Origin: Sphingomonas melonis
GTDB taxonomy: Bacteria > Pseudomonadota > Alphaproteobacteria > Sphingomonadales > Sphingomonadaceae
Reading direction: 5' to 3'
NCBI RefSeq assembly: GCF_013409985.1
Contig: NZ_JACCBY010000001.1
Coordinates: 248,001 to 312,000, forward strand
DNA length: 64,000 nt
Part shown: positions 42,125 to 51,250 of the stretch, in pieces
Numbering within the stretch: the first letter of the stretch is position 1
How the letters are laid out: every line of letters begins with the position of its first letter
Translations under genes and position numbers: made by a program
Notes under the pieces: generated by a model
Seen by the model: the letters and a program-made list of their open reading frames with translations, nothing else
The model's database searches: none
What the model was told of the DNA's origin: nothing

Positions 42125-42269
42125 AAGGGTTTCGCCGTCGCGCGGCGATAAACGCGTCGGCCCTCCGCCGCGTTGCCAAAAAAGCCGCTGGGTCGCTTGT
42201 CAGTGTTCATGCCCCGGCTATGCTCGCCCAATTCATATGTTCGGGACGTACCGGGGGGACTCTATTCTC

Positions 42270-45122
42270 ATGACGAAGCTTATCGCACTTGCCGGCGTCG
42301 CATCGATCGCGCTGATCGCGCCGGTGCACGCGCAGACCCAGGCCGCCACCGCCGCGCCGGTCAAGGCCGCTCCGGTGTCCGCGCTCGTCAAGGCGGTGGA
42401 CATTCCCTATCAGCAATTCACGCTAAAGAACGGCCTGCGCGTCGTCGTCCACACCGATCGCAAGGCGCCGGTCGTCGCGGTCAGCGTCTGGTACGACGTC
42501 GGCTCGAAGCACGAGCCGCAGGGATCGACCGGTTTCGCGCATCTGTTCGAACACCTGATGTTCAACGGCTCGGAGAATGCGCCGGGCGACTTCTTCGCGC
42601 CGCTCAAGCAGGTTGGCGCGACCGATTTCAACGGCACGACCTATTTCGATCGCACCAATTATTTCGAGACGGTGCCGACCGCCGGGCTGGAACGCGCGCT
42701 GTTCCTCGAATCGGATCGCATGGGCTATCTGCTCGGCGCGATCACGCAGGGCGTGCTCGACGAGCAGCGCGGCGTCGTCCAGAACGAGAAGCGGCAGGGC
42801 GACAATCGGCCTTATGGTCTGATGGGCTATGCGGTGACCGAGGGCCTGTTCCCGCCGACGCATCCATATGGCCACGACACGATCGGTTCGATGGCCGATC
42901 TCGATGCCGCCAGCCTGGATACGGTGAAGAACTGGTTCCGCAGCCATTACGGCCCGAACAATGCGGTGCTGGTGCTCGCCGGCGATATCGACGTCGCCAC
43001 CGCGCGGACGCTGGTCGACAAATATTTCGGCGCGATCAAGCCGGGGCCCAAGAGCGTGCTGCCTGCCGCGCCGATCGTCACCCTGCCCGCTGCCAAGACG
43101 GTGACGCTGAAGGATCGCGTCGCGGCGACGCTGATCAGCCGCAACTGGACGGTGCCGGGCCTCAACGACAAGGACAATGCCGCGCTGGAGGTCGCCGCCG
43201 GCGTGCTCGGCGGGCTGGACTCGTCGCGCCTGACCAACGTGCTAATCCGGGAGGAGAAGCTGTTCACGTCGGTGTCGGCGAACAACAGCGCCTTCGCGCA
43301 GGTCGGCATGTTCGCGGTCGAGGGGCTGGTGCGCCCCGGCGTCGATCCGGCGGTGGCGGCGAAGCGGCTCGACGCGGTCGTCGCCGACTTCCTGCGCACC
43401 GGTCCGACGCAGGACGAGGTGTCACGCTTCGTCACCACCCAGGTCGCCGGCCGTGTACGCGGTCTGGAGGCGGTCGGCGGCTTCGGCGGCAAGGCGGTGG
43501 CCCTGGCCGAGGGCGCGCTCTATTCGAACGATCCGGGCTTCTACAAGAAGCAGCTTGGCGCGCTGGCCGCGCAGACCCCGGCGAGCGTCAAGGCCGCGGC
43601 GGACAAGTGGCTGAGCCGCCCGGTGCTCGCGGTCAACGTCGTGCCCGGCGCGCGCGACGCCTATGCCGAGGCGAAGGTGCCGCCGAAGGTCGATGTCGCC
43701 GCCGCACCCGAACAGCCTGCCAAGGGCACGCGCGGCGCGATCCCCGGCGTCGGCGCGGTCACCGGCCTGACCTTCCCCAAGGTCGAGCGCAGCCGCCTGT
43801 CGAACGGCATCGAGCTGGTCTTTGCGCAGCGTGCCGCCGTGCCGGTGACGCAGGCGGTGATCAGCTTCGATGCCGGCTATGCCGCCGATGTCGCGGGCAA
43901 GCTCGGCACGCAGCTGGTCGCGCTCAACATGCTCGACGAGGGGACGGAGCATTATGACGTCAACGCGCTCGCCGAGGCGCGCGAGCGGCTCGGCATGCAG
44001 CTGGCGTCGGGCGCGGGCAACGATCGCAGTACGCTGTCGATGAACGTGCCGAGCGCCAATCTCGGCGCGGCGCTCGACCTGTTTGCCGAGGTCGTGCGGC
44101 GGCCGGCCTATCGCGAGGCGGAGGTCGCGCGCTTCAAGGCCCAGCAGGTCGCGAAGATCCAGCAGGAGCTGACCAGCCCCGGCGCGCTCGCGCAGCGCAT
44201 GTCGACGCGCGTGCTCGCCGCGGGCACGCCCTATGAGAAGGCGCAGGGCAGCGGCGATCCGGTCGCGGTGGCGAGCCTGACCCCCGCCGACCTGCGCCGC
44301 TTCCAGCAGGCGTGGCTGCGCCCCGAAAAGGCGAAGCTGTTCGTCGTCTCCGACCGACCGCTCGCCGAGGTGCAGGCGGCGCTCGAGGCGCGGTTCGGCG
44401 ACTGGCAGGGCAGCGGCCCGGCGGGCAGCAAGGCGTTCGGCGCCGCGCAGCCGCCGCTCACGCCCAACATCGTCCTTGTCGACCGTCCCGACAGCCCGCA
44501 GTCGATCATCGTCGCCGGCCAGCGCACCGGGCTGAAGGGCACCGACGACCTGCTCGTCCTCAACACGGTCAACGACGCGCTCGGCGGCAGCTTCCTCAGC
44601 CGGATCAACATGGACCTGCGCGAGGAGAAGCATTGGTCCTATGGTGCCGGCGGCCGCTTCCAACCGTCCGAGTTCGCCGCCCCCTATCTGTTGCAGGCGG
44701 GCGTGCAGGCGGACAAGACCGGTCCGTCGATCGCCTCGGTGCGCGAGGACGTGGCGCAATTCGTCACGACCAAGCCGATGACCGAGAGGGAATTCGACTT
44801 GGCGATCAAGGGCGCGACGCTGCAATTGCCCGGCCAGTTCGAAACGTCGCGCGCGGTGCTGGACGCGATGCAGGCGAACGACCTGCTGAAGCGTCCCGAC
44901 GATTATTACGCGACGGTCACGACCCGCTATCGTGCGATGACGCTGCCGCAGCTGCGCACCGCGGTGGCGCAGACGATCGATCCCGCCAAGCTGACCTGGA
45001 TCGTCGTCGGCGAGGCGGCCAAGGTGAAGCCGCAGCTTGACAGCCTCGGCCTGCCGGTCGAGGTCGTCCCGGCAAGCGCAGTGGCCGGCGCCCCCGCCGG
45101 TACCGCGACCGCAGCGAAATGA
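42270..45122 (+). CDS. Secreted M16 family zinc peptidase (double M16 domains)
   Basis: 950 residues with a signal peptide (MTKLIALAGVASIALIAPVHAQ). The first M16 domain has the inverted zinc motif HLFEH in STGFAHLFEHLMFNGS and a downstream acidic region; the second (from about 490) keeps the fold but not the motif, as is usual for pitrilysin/insulinase-like periplasmic enzymes. Predicted to cleave peptides in the periplasm. ATG 42270 is preceded by GGGGGGA. Divergent from clpB; a small unknown gene follows 11 bases later. Confidence 0.94.
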   Translation: MTKLIALAGVASIALIAPVHAQTQAATAAPVKAAPVSALVKAVDIPYQQFTLKNGLRVVVHTDRKAPVVAVSVWYDVGSKHEPQGSTGFAHLFEHLMFNGSENAPGDFFAPLKQVGATDFNGTTYFDRTNYFETVPTAGLERALFLESDRMGYLLGAITQGVLDEQRGVVQNEKRQGDNRPYGLMGYAVTEGLFPPTHPYGHDTIGSMADLDAASLDTVKNWFRSHYGPNNAVLVLAGDIDVATARTLVDKYFGAIKPGPKSVLPAAPIVTLPAAKTVTLKDRVAATLISRNWTVPGLNDKDNAALEVAAGVLGGLDSSRLTNVLIREEKLFTSVSANNSAFAQVGMFAVEGLVRPGVDPAVAAKRLDAVVADFLRTGPTQDEVSRFVTTQVAGRVRGLEAVGGFGGKAVALAEGALYSNDPGFYKKQLGALAAQTPASVKAAADKWLSRPVLAVNVVPGARDAYAEAKVPPKVDVAAAPEQPAKGTRGAIPGVGAVTGLTFPKVERSRLSNGIELVFAQRAAVPVTQAVISFDAGYAADVAGKLGTQLVALNMLDEGTEHYDVNALAEARERLGMQLASGAGNDRSTLSMNVPSANLGAALDLFAEVVRRPAYREAEVARFKAQQVAKIQQELTSPGALAQRMSTRVLAAGTPYEKAQGSGDPVAVASLTPADLRRFQQAWLRPEKAKLFVVSDRPLAEVQAALEARFGDWQGSGPAGSKAFGAAQPPLTPNIVLVDRPDSPQSIIVAGQRTGLKGTDDLLVLNTVNDALGGSFLSRINMDLREEKHWSYGAGGRFQPSEFAAPYLLQAGVQADKTGPSIASVREDVAQFVTTKPMTEREFDLAIKGATLQLPGQFETSRAVLDAMQANDLLKRPDDYYATVTTRYRAMTLPQLRTAVAQTIDPAKLTWIVVGEAAKVKPQLDSLGLPVEVVPASAVAGAPAGTATAAK

Positions 45123-45133
45123 GGAGAGAGGCA

Positions 45134-45433
45134 ATGGCAGACGTCGATGGCAGCTGGGACTGCACCGTAAAATCGCCGCTGGGTGATCAGAACCTGACCC
45201 TGACCGTCACCAGCAACGGGGCGAGCTTCACCGGCACCGCGTCGGGCGCAATGGGTTCGAGCGACGTCACCGGCGAGGTCGACGGCAACACCATCCGCTG
45301 GAAGCAGCAGATGACGGTGCCGATGCCGATGACGCTGGATTGCGAAGCGACCGCCGAGGGCGACACGCTGACCGGCACGGTCGGCGCGGGCGCATTCGGC
45401 AGCTTCCCGCTGTCGGGCAAGCGTAGCGCTTGA
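45134..45433 (+). CDS. Small beta-barrel-like hypothetical protein, 99 aa
   Basis: 99 residues: MADVDGSWDCTVKSPLGDQNLTLTVTSNGASFTGTASG...GNTIRWKQQMTVPMPMTLDCEATAEGDTLTGTV. Alternating strands and two cysteines, without a signal peptide, look like a small lipocalin-like barrel of the type found in many sphingomonads. It begins after the M16 stop with GAGGAGAGAGG as ribosome-binding site, so both are cotranscribed. The function is unknown. Confidence 0.85.
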   Translation: MADVDGSWDCTVKSPLGDQNLTLTVTSNGASFTGTASGAMGSSDVTGEVDGNTIRWKQQMTVPMPMTLDCEATAEGDTLTGTVGAGAFGSFPLSGKRSA

Positions 45434-45460
45434 TTCGCCGGCAATAATCGCGACACATTG

Positions 45461-45492
45461 CGGCCCGCCTCCCACCGGAGGCGGGCCGTTTC
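45461..45492 (+). terminator. Intrinsic terminator between the M16 unit and the CocE gene
   Basis: Perfect 12-base stem CGGCCCGCCTCC / GGAGGCGGGCCG with loop CACC, then TTTCGTTTT. It lies 27 bases after the small protein's stop and 19 before the next start, so the hydrolase gene needs its own promoter or depends on read-through. Confidence 0.9.
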
Positions 45493-45511
45493 GTTTTGGG
45501 GTTGCCGCCGC

Positions 45512-47416
45512 ATGATCCGTCCGCTTCTCGCCGCCTGCGCCCTGGGCGCGCTTGCCACCGCCGCCCTTGCCGGTGCGCAGAGTTACGACGAGCGGCCGGC
45601 CAAGCTGGCGCCGCGCGACACCAATTACGACTATGTCCGCAAGGCGGTCGAGATCCCGATGCGCGACGGGGTCAAGCTCCATACGGTCATCGTCATCCGC
45701 AAGGGGACGAAGGACGCCGGCATCCTGCTCACCCGCACGCCCTATGACGCCGATGATCAGACGCGCGCGGACAGCGGCACCTTCGCCGGCATCCTGTCGC
45801 ATGGCGACGGGCCGTGGGACCTGATCGCGGCGGACGGTTATATCCGCGTCATCCAGGACGTGCGCGGCATGCATGGCAGCCAGGGCATCACGCTGATGAA
45901 CCCGACGCCGGCCGGATCGCCCAACAATCCCACCAAGACCGACGATTCGACCGACACCTACGATACGATCGCGTGGCTGGTGAAGAACGTGCCGGAGAGC
46001 AATGGCCGCGTCGGGATCAGCGGCATCAGCTATGACGGCTTCCTGCCGCTGATGGCGCTGATCAACCCGCATCCGGCGCTGAAGGTGTCGGTGCCGATGA
46101 ACCCGATGGTCGACGGCTGGCGCGGCGACGACTGGTTCCACAACGGCGCCTTCCGCCAGATCGGGCTGCCCTATATGCTCGGCCAGCAGGGGACGCGCGA
46201 CGCGAGCACGCCGTGGATCACCGACACCGCCGACGATTACGATTACTGGCTGCGCAACGTGTCGGCGGGCGCGGTGGCGAAGGCGCAGGGCGTCGACCAG
46301 GCGTCGGGCTTCTACCGCAAGGTCGCGGCGCATCCCGCCTATGACAGCTATTGGTCGAGCGCGGCGATGGACAGGATCCTCGCCGCCCAGCCGCTCAAGG
46401 TGCCGACGATGCTCGTCGCCGGCCTGTGGGACCAGGAGGACATCTATGGCGCCCCGGCGGTGTATCGCGCGCTCGAGCCCAAGGACGCGAACAACGACAT
46501 GGTCTATCTGACGCTCGGGCCGTGGTACCATGGCCAGGAGGTCGGCGACGGCAGCGCGCTCGGCGCGATCAAATGGGATCAGGACACCGCCAAATGGTGG
46601 CGCTGGCACGTGCTGCGGCCGTTCCTGGCGCATTACCTCAAGAGCGACCAGCCGGCGATGGACGTCGCGCCGGTCACCGCCTTCCAGTCGGGCGCCAACC
46701 AGTGGCAACGCTTGCAGGCCTGGACGCAGCCGACGCCGACGCCGACGCCGCTCTACCTCAAGCCCGGCGGCGCCCTGGGCTTCGCCGCGGCGGGCGGGGC
46801 GGCGCAGACTGCGGACTATCTCTCCGACCCGGCGCATCCGGTGTCCTATCGCGTCCGGCCGACGCGACCGATCTATGCCGAGGGTTCGACGTGGAAGAAC
46901 TGGCTGGTCGACGACCAGCGCGCCGTATCGGGGCGGCCGGACGTCGTCACCTTCACCAGCGACGTGCTGACCGCGCCGGTGACCGTCGCCGGCACGCCGC
47001 AGGTGCATCTCACCGCCTCGACCAGCGGCACGGACAGCGACTGGGTGGTCAAGCTGGTCGATGTCTATCCGGAGGTGATGCCCAAGCAGGCGGAGATGGG
47101 CGGATACCAGCTCGCCGTGGCGATGGACATCTTCCGCGGCCGCTATCGCGAGGATCTGGCCGTCGCCAAGCCGCTTGTCGCCAATGCGCCGCTGAAATAC
47201 CAGTTCGCTTTGCCCGAGACCAACCACGTCTTCCTGCCCGGCCACCGGATCATGGTGCAGGTCCAGTCGAGCTGGTTCCCGCTGTACGATCGCAATCCGC
47301 AGACCTTCGTGCCGAACATCTTCTTCGCCCAGCCCAAGGACTATGTGGCGGCGACGCAGAAGATCACCGTCGCCGGGCCGGATGCGAGCTATATCGCGCT
47401 GCCGGTCGTCAAATGA
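45512..47416 (+). CDS. Secreted CocE/NonD-family hydrolase (X-Pro peptidase S15 superfamily)
   Basis: 634 residues. Signal peptide (MIRPLLAACALGALATAALAGAQ), alpha/beta-hydrolase domain with the nucleophile elbow GISGISYDGF (GxSYxG) and the usual Asp/His in the lid region (WDQEDIYG), then a C-terminal jelly-roll domain (TFTSDVLTAPVTVAGTPQVHLTAST). Close in layout to alpha-amino-acid ester hydrolases and glutaryl-7-ACA acylases; substrate uncertain, probably acyl esters or amides of small compounds. Start ATG directly follows the terminator region. A TonB-like gene lies 10 bases downstream. Confidence 0.93.
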   Translation: MIRPLLAACALGALATAALAGAQSYDERPAKLAPRDTNYDYVRKAVEIPMRDGVKLHTVIVIRKGTKDAGILLTRTPYDADDQTRADSGTFAGILSHGDGPWDLIAADGYIRVIQDVRGMHGSQGITLMNPTPAGSPNNPTKTDDSTDTYDTIAWLVKNVPESNGRVGISGISYDGFLPLMALINPHPALKVSVPMNPMVDGWRGDDWFHNGAFRQIGLPYMLGQQGTRDASTPWITDTADDYDYWLRNVSAGAVAKAQGVDQASGFYRKVAAHPAYDSYWSSAAMDRILAAQPLKVPTMLVAGLWDQEDIYGAPAVYRALEPKDANNDMVYLTLGPWYHGQEVGDGSALGAIKWDQDTAKWWRWHVLRPFLAHYLKSDQPAMDVAPVTAFQSGANQWQRLQAWTQPTPTPTPLYLKPGGALGFAAAGGAAQTADYLSDPAHPVSYRVRPTRPIYAEGSTWKNWLVDDQRAVSGRPDVVTFTSDVLTAPVTVAGTPQVHLTASTSGTDSDWVVKLVDVYPEVMPKQAEMGGYQLAVAMDIFRGRYREDLAVAKPLVANAPLKYQFALPETNHVFLPGHRIMVQVQSSWFPLYDRNPQTFVPNIFFAQPKDYVAATQKITVAGPDASYIALPVVK

Positions 47417-47426
47417 CGGCGCGCCG

Positions 47427-48182
47427 GTGAGACGCCGCCATGCCCCCGATCGTCCGGCGCTCGCGCTGGCGCTCGGGGTGCATGGCGCGTTGCTGTTGCT
47501 GTTCCTGACGATGCGGCCGCCGCTGCCGGTGCCGGCGGTCCCGTCCCTGACGCTGTTCGACGTCGCGCCACCGCCGCCGCCGCCGCCGGAGCTGCCGCCA
47601 CCGCCGAAACGGCCGCCCCCTCCGGCCGCGGCTCCGCCGGGCGGCGCGCCGCCGACGGCCTCGCGACCGCCGCCGCCACCGTCGATCGACACCACGCCGC
47701 AGCCGCTCGCGCCGCCGCCGCCGCCGCGCGCGGTGGTGACGTCGCCGTTCGGCGCGGATCAGGACGTCGCGCACCTCGTCGGGCCGCCGTCGACCGGGGC
47801 GGGGCTGGGGACGGGAACCGGCCGCGGTGCCGGCAGCGGCGCGGGCGATGGCGGCAGCGGCAAGGTGCGGTACGCGCGGGCGAGCTGGATCTATCGGCCG
47901 TCGGACGCCGAGATGCGCCGTTTCTGGCCCCCCGCCGCGGTCGGCAACCGCATCTCCGGGCGTGCGGTGCTCGCCTGTCAGGTGCCGCGATCGGGCCGGC
48001 CCGACCGGTGCTGGGTGGTTTCGGAAACGCCCGCGGACATCGGCTTCGGCGCGGCTGCGGTGGCTATGGCGCCGCTATTCCGGATCCGGCCGGTGCTGCG
48101 CAACGGCAAGGTCCTGCCGGTGCCGGTGATCGTTCCGGTCGCCTATGATATCGCGCAAGCGTCGCCGAAGAAGACGCCGTGA
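47427..48182 (+). CDS. TonB-like energy transducer with polyproline linker
   Basis: 251 residues from a GTG start; the ATG at 47413 stops at once. One transmembrane helix (about 9-27: ALALALGVHGALLLLFL), a long proline-rich linker (residues ~45-110 with runs of P), and a C-terminal TonB-type domain (ISGRAVLACQVPRSGRPDRCWVVSETP...GFGAAAVAMAPLFRIRP). Such proteins energise outer-membrane receptors. No exbB/exbD lies nearby, so it would share a general ExbBD. Position behind a secreted hydrolase suggests it may serve uptake of products, but that is inference. Confidence 0.85.
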   Translation: MRRRHAPDRPALALALGVHGALLLLFLTMRPPLPVPAVPSLTLFDVAPPPPPPPELPPPPKRPPPPAAAPPGGAPPTASRPPPPPSIDTTPQPLAPPPPPRAVVTSPFGADQDVAHLVGPPSTGAGLGTGTGRGAGSGAGDGGSGKVRYARASWIYRPSDAEMRRFWPPAAVGNRISGRAVLACQVPRSGRPDRCWVVSETPADIGFGAAAVAMAPLFRIRPVLRNGKVLPVPVIVPVAYDIAQASPKKTP

Positions 48183-48188
48183 CCCGGC

Positions 48189-49244
48189 TCAGCGCCGGAC
48201 GCGGGTGATGTGGCCCATCTTGCGGCCGGGCCGCGCCGCGCCCTTGCCGTAGAGGTGGAGGTGCGCGCCGGGCTCGGTCAGCGCCGGCTGCCACGCATCG
48301 TCGCCGATGAGGTTCTCGAGCGCCACCGCGCTCCCCGTCAGCGCGGTGCTGCCGAGCGGCAGGCCGCAGATCGCGCGGATATGGTTCTCGAACTGCGAGG
48401 TTTCGGCGCCCTCGATCGTCCAATGGCCCGAATTGTGGACGCGTGGCGCCATCTCGTTGAACACCGGGCCATCGGCGGTGGCGAAGAATTCGCAGGCGAG
48501 CACGCCGACATAATCGAGCTCGGCGGCGATGCGGCAGGCGAGGGCGGTCGCCTCCTCGGCCTGGTCGAGGATCGGCTGCGGCGCCGGCACGCGCGACGTG
48601 CGCAGGATCGCGTCGACGTGGACGTTCTGCGGCGGATCGTAGCGGACGGTCGTGCCGTCCTGTCCGCGCGCGATCAGGATGGAGAATTCGTGGCTGAAGT
48701 CGACGAACGCCTCGAGCACCGCGGGGCCGCCGATCGCCTCCCACGCCGCATCGGCGTCGGCGGGGCCGTGGAGGCGCATCTGGCCCTTCCCGTCATAGCC
48801 GAAGCGCGCCGTCTTGAGCACCGCGGGGGTGCCGACATGGTCCAGCGCCGCGGTCAGCGAGTCGCGGCTGTCGACCGCGGCCCAGCGCGCCGGACGGCCG
48901 CCGACGCGCTCGACGAAGCGCTTCTCGGCGATCCGCTCCTGCGCCGCGGCGAGCGCACGCGGATGGGGATGGACCGGCACGCGCTTGGCGAGCCATTCGA
49001 CCGGGCCGAGCGCGATATTCTCGAACTCGTAGGTGACGACGTCGCAGGCGGCGGCGAAGTCGGCGAGGACGATGCGATTATGGTAATCGGCGCGGGTCAG
49101 GCTCGCCGCGGTCTGCGCCGCGACGCTGTCCGCCTCGGGGGCGAGCACGTGCGTGCGATAGCCGAGTTGCGCCGCGGCGACGGCGAGCATCCGGCCCAAT
49201 TGGCCGCCGCCGAGGATGCCGATCGTGCTGCCGGGGGCGAGCAT
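48189..49244 (-). CDS. purK: 5-(carboxyamino)imidazole ribonucleotide synthase
   Basis: 351 residues, ATP-grasp enzyme converting AIR, ATP and bicarbonate to N5-CAIR in purine synthesis. N-terminus GSTIGILGGGQLGRMLAVAA, ATP-grasp GTPAVLKTARFGYDGKGQ, ligand-binding CEFFATADGPVFNEMAPRVHNSGHWTIEG. The ATG overlaps the purE stop by one base (TGATG). The two genes form the classical purEK pair. Confidence 0.97.
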   Translation of the reverse strand: MLAPGSTIGILGGGQLGRMLAVAAAQLGYRTHVLAPEADSVAAQTAASLTRADYHNRIVLADFAAACDVVTYEFENIALGPVEWLAKRVPVHPHPRALAAAQERIAEKRFVERVGGRPARWAAVDSRDSLTAALDHVGTPAVLKTARFGYDGKGQMRLHGPADADAAWEAIGGPAVLEAFVDFSHEFSILIARGQDGTTVRYDPPQNVHVDAILRTSRVPAPQPILDQAEEATALACRIAAELDYVGVLACEFFATADGPVFNEMAPRVHNSGHWTIEGAETSQFENHIRAICGLPLGSTALTGSAVALENLIGDDAWQPALTEPGAHLHLYGKGAARPGRKMGHITRVRR

Positions 49245-49720
49245 CAGGCGGGCTCGTCGGCGACCGCGTCGGTCTGCCGCTGGCGCCAGGCTTGCAGGCG
49301 TTCGGAGAGCGCGGCGTCGTGCGTCGCGAGGATCGCCGCGGCGAGCAGGCCGGCGTTGGTCGCGCCCGCCTTGCCGATCGCCAGCGTGCCGACCGGGATG
49401 CCGGCGGGCATCTGGACGATCGAGAGCAGGCTGTCCTGACCGGACAGCGCCTTGCTCTGGACCGGCACGCCGAGCACCGGCAGGTGGGTCATCGCCGCGG
49501 CCATGCCTGGCAGATGCGCGGCACCGCCGGCGCCGGCGATGACAACCTTGAGGCCGCGGTCCGCGGCGCCCTTGGCGTAGTCGTAGAGCCGGTCGGGGGT
49601 GCGGTGCGCGGAGACGACCTTCGTCTCATGCGCGACGCCCAATTCGGCGAGCACGTCCGCCGCGTGCCGCATCGTGTCCCAATCGGACGTCGAACCCATG
49701 ATGATGCCGACCAATGTCAT
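49244..49720 (-). CDS. purE: 5-(carboxyamino)imidazole ribonucleotide mutase (class I PurE)
   Basis: 158 residues. Rearranges N5-CAIR to CAIR. Signature [10 protein letters not shown] at the N-terminus, [17 protein letters not shown] and [23 protein letters not shown], all class I features that pair with PurK. First gene of the purEK operon. A small inverted repeat lies about 100 bases upstream. Confidence 0.98.
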   Translation of the reverse strand: MTLVGIIMGSTSDWDTMRHAADVLAELGVAHETKVVSAHRTPDRLYDYAKGAADRGLKVVIAGAGGAAHLPGMAAAMTHLPVLGVPVQSKALSGQDSLLSIVQMPAGIPVGTLAIGKAGATNAGLLAAAILATHDAALSERLQAWRQRQTDAVADEPA

Positions 49721-49817
49721 AGACGGCGGTTAGCGGCAGAGCGGAGGGAGGGCAACGGCTTGCACCCGTCCCGACCGCAGCGTGTCCGGCAACATGGACG
49801 AGACGGGCACCTTAACG

Positions 49818-49841
49818 GAAACGATCCGAGTTTATCGTTTC
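49818..49841. promoter_or_regulatory. Inverted repeat upstream of purE
   Basis: GAAACGAT (49818-49825) and ATCGTTTC (49834-49841) are exact reverse complements around an 8-base spacer. It lies in the purE upstream region, 98 bases before the start. It does not match the PurR box of gammaproteobacteria well. The rest of the 366-base gap (49721-50086) holds the family A repeat at 49942-50048 and nothing else recognised. Confidence 0.4.
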
Positions 49842-49941
49842 GGATTTTGTGATGATCGGGTCACGATGAGGCCGAGCGTGACGGGTGTAGCGCATACGGG
49901 TCGTGTAGGAGAGCGCGGGGGCGGCACTCGCCCGCGCCACC

Positions 49942-50048
49942 CGTCACCTCGGACTGATTCCGGGGTCCACCGGGCTGCCCGAGCGCGATAGAGCCTCAGG
50001 CCCTTTCGCCCGCCGCAGAGTGGACCCCGGAACCAGTCCGGGGTGACG
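49942..50048. repeat. Family A inverted repeat, copy 2
   Basis: Arms at 49942-49970 and 50020-50048, each 29 bases, reverse complements with two mismatches. The right arm is nearly identical to copy 1's. The 49-base loop ends CGCCGCAGA, as in copy 1, but the rest of the loop differs. It lies between purE and gpmA, outside any gene. Confidence 0.9.
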
Positions 50049-50086
50049 AATGGGGGTGGCGCCGTTTCGAGCCTCGGCGCCCCGGC

Positions 50087-50773
50087 TTACCGCTCGCTGA
50101 GATAATAGCGGTCGGTGGCGTTCAGCGCGTCGTCGAGTTCGTAGACGATCGGCTGCGCAGTCGGGATTTCCAGGCCGGTGATCTCGTCGTCGGGGATGTT
50201 CGACAGATGCTTGACCAAGGCGCGCAGCGAATTGCCGTGCGCGGAGATCAGCACGCGCTGGCCGTCGCGCAGCGCCGGCACGATCCGTTCCTCGTAATAG
50301 GGCAAGACGCGCGCGATCGTGTCCTTGAGGCTCTCGGTGGCGGGAATGGCGATACCGGCATAGCGGCGGTCGGCCGACAGGTCATAGTCGCCGCCCGCCT
50401 CCATCGGCGGCGGCGGCACGTCGAAGCTGCGCCGCCAGATCCTGACCTGTTCCTCGCCATGTTTGGCGGCGGTCTCCGCCTTGTCGAGGCCGGTGAGGCC
50501 GCCGTAATGGCGCTCGTTGAGCCGCCAGTCCTTCTCGGTCGGCAGCCACAGCCGGCCCATCGCCTCCAGCGCGAGGTTGAGCGTCTTGATCGCGCGCGTC
50601 TGCAGCGAGGTGAAGGTCATGTCGAAGTCGAGGCCCTTGGCGGCCATCATCTCGCCGGCGGCACGCGCCTCGGCGGCGCCCTTTTCGGTGACGTCGACGT
50701 CCCACCAGCCGGTGAAGCGGTTTTCGAGGTTCCAGCTGGACTGGCCATGGCGGATCAGGACGAGGCGCGGCAT
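50087..50773 (-). CDS. gpmA: 2,3-bisphosphoglycerate-dependent phosphoglycerate mutase
   Basis: 228 residues. Interconverts 3- and 2-phosphoglycerate. Phosphohistidine motif [22 protein letters not shown] at the start, [30 protein letters not shown], and [17 protein letters not shown] with the second histidine. Length and motifs are those of the dPGM family. The gene begins 12 bases after the GNAT stop with AAAGGGAG upstream, so it is likely the last gene of a three-gene unit. Confidence 0.97.
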   Translation of the reverse strand: MPRLVLIRHGQSSWNLENRFTGWWDVDVTEKGAAEARAAGEMMAAKGLDFDMTFTSLQTRAIKTLNLALEAMGRLWLPTEKDWRLNERHYGGLTGLDKAETAAKHGEEQVRIWRRSFDVPPPPMEAGGDYDLSADRRYAGIAIPATESLKDTIARVLPYYEERIVPALRDGQRVLISAHGNSLRALVKHLSNIPDDEITGLEIPTAQPIVYELDDALNATDRYYLSER

Positions 50774-50785
50774 CGGAAGCTCCCT

Positions 50786-51250
50786 TTAGGATCGAGGACG
50801 AAGGTCGAGGGCGAAGAACTGGTTGTGCGGGCTCGGGCGATAGTCGGCGAACGGCCCGGTGTCGATGAAGCCGGCGCGGCGGTACAGAGCGACCGCCGGC
50901 GCGTGCAGGGCGGCGGTGCCGGTTTCGAGGCTGAGCCGGTCGTAGCCGCGATCGCGGGCGACCGCGACGACATGATCGAGCAGCGCGCGGCCGACGCCGG
51001 TGCCGCGCGCGGCCGGGGCGGCGCGCATCGACTTGACCTCGCCGTGGCGCGGATCGAGCTGCTTGAGCGCGACGAAGCCGACCAGCGTGCCATCGCGCCA
51101 CGCGGTCCAGAAGGTCACCGCCGGTGCGGACAGGCCGCCGGCATCGAGCGCGAAGGCGAAATCCGCCATCTGCCCGCGCAACTCCGTGAGGTGATGCGCG
51201 AGCAGGTCCGCGACATAGGGCGCGGCGGGATCGTCCTGCTTGATCTCCAT
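50786..51250 (-). CDS. GNAT family N-acetyltransferase
   Basis: 154 residues with the acetyl-CoA binding signature in motif A (MRAAPAARGTGVGRALLDHVVAVARDRGYDRLSLETG) and motif B (AVALYRRAGFIDTGPFADY). Probably acts on small molecules or protein N-termini; the family is too broad for more. ATG 51250 overlaps the stop of the M14 gene by one base (TGATG). Followed closely by gpmA. Confidence 0.92.
   Translation of the reverse strand: MEIKQDDPAAPYVADLLAHHLTELRGQMADFAFALDAGGLSAPAVTFWTAWRDGTLVGFVALKQLDPRHGEVKSMRAAPAARGTGVGRALLDHVVAVARDRGYDRLSLETGTAALHAPAVALYRRAGFIDTGPFADYRPSPHNQFFALDLRPRS

Noticed and set aside
44927..47695. A 922-codon open frame opposite the M16, small-protein and CocE genes
   Set aside because: It crosses two convincing signal peptides and a terminator on the other strand, and its product has no domain pattern.
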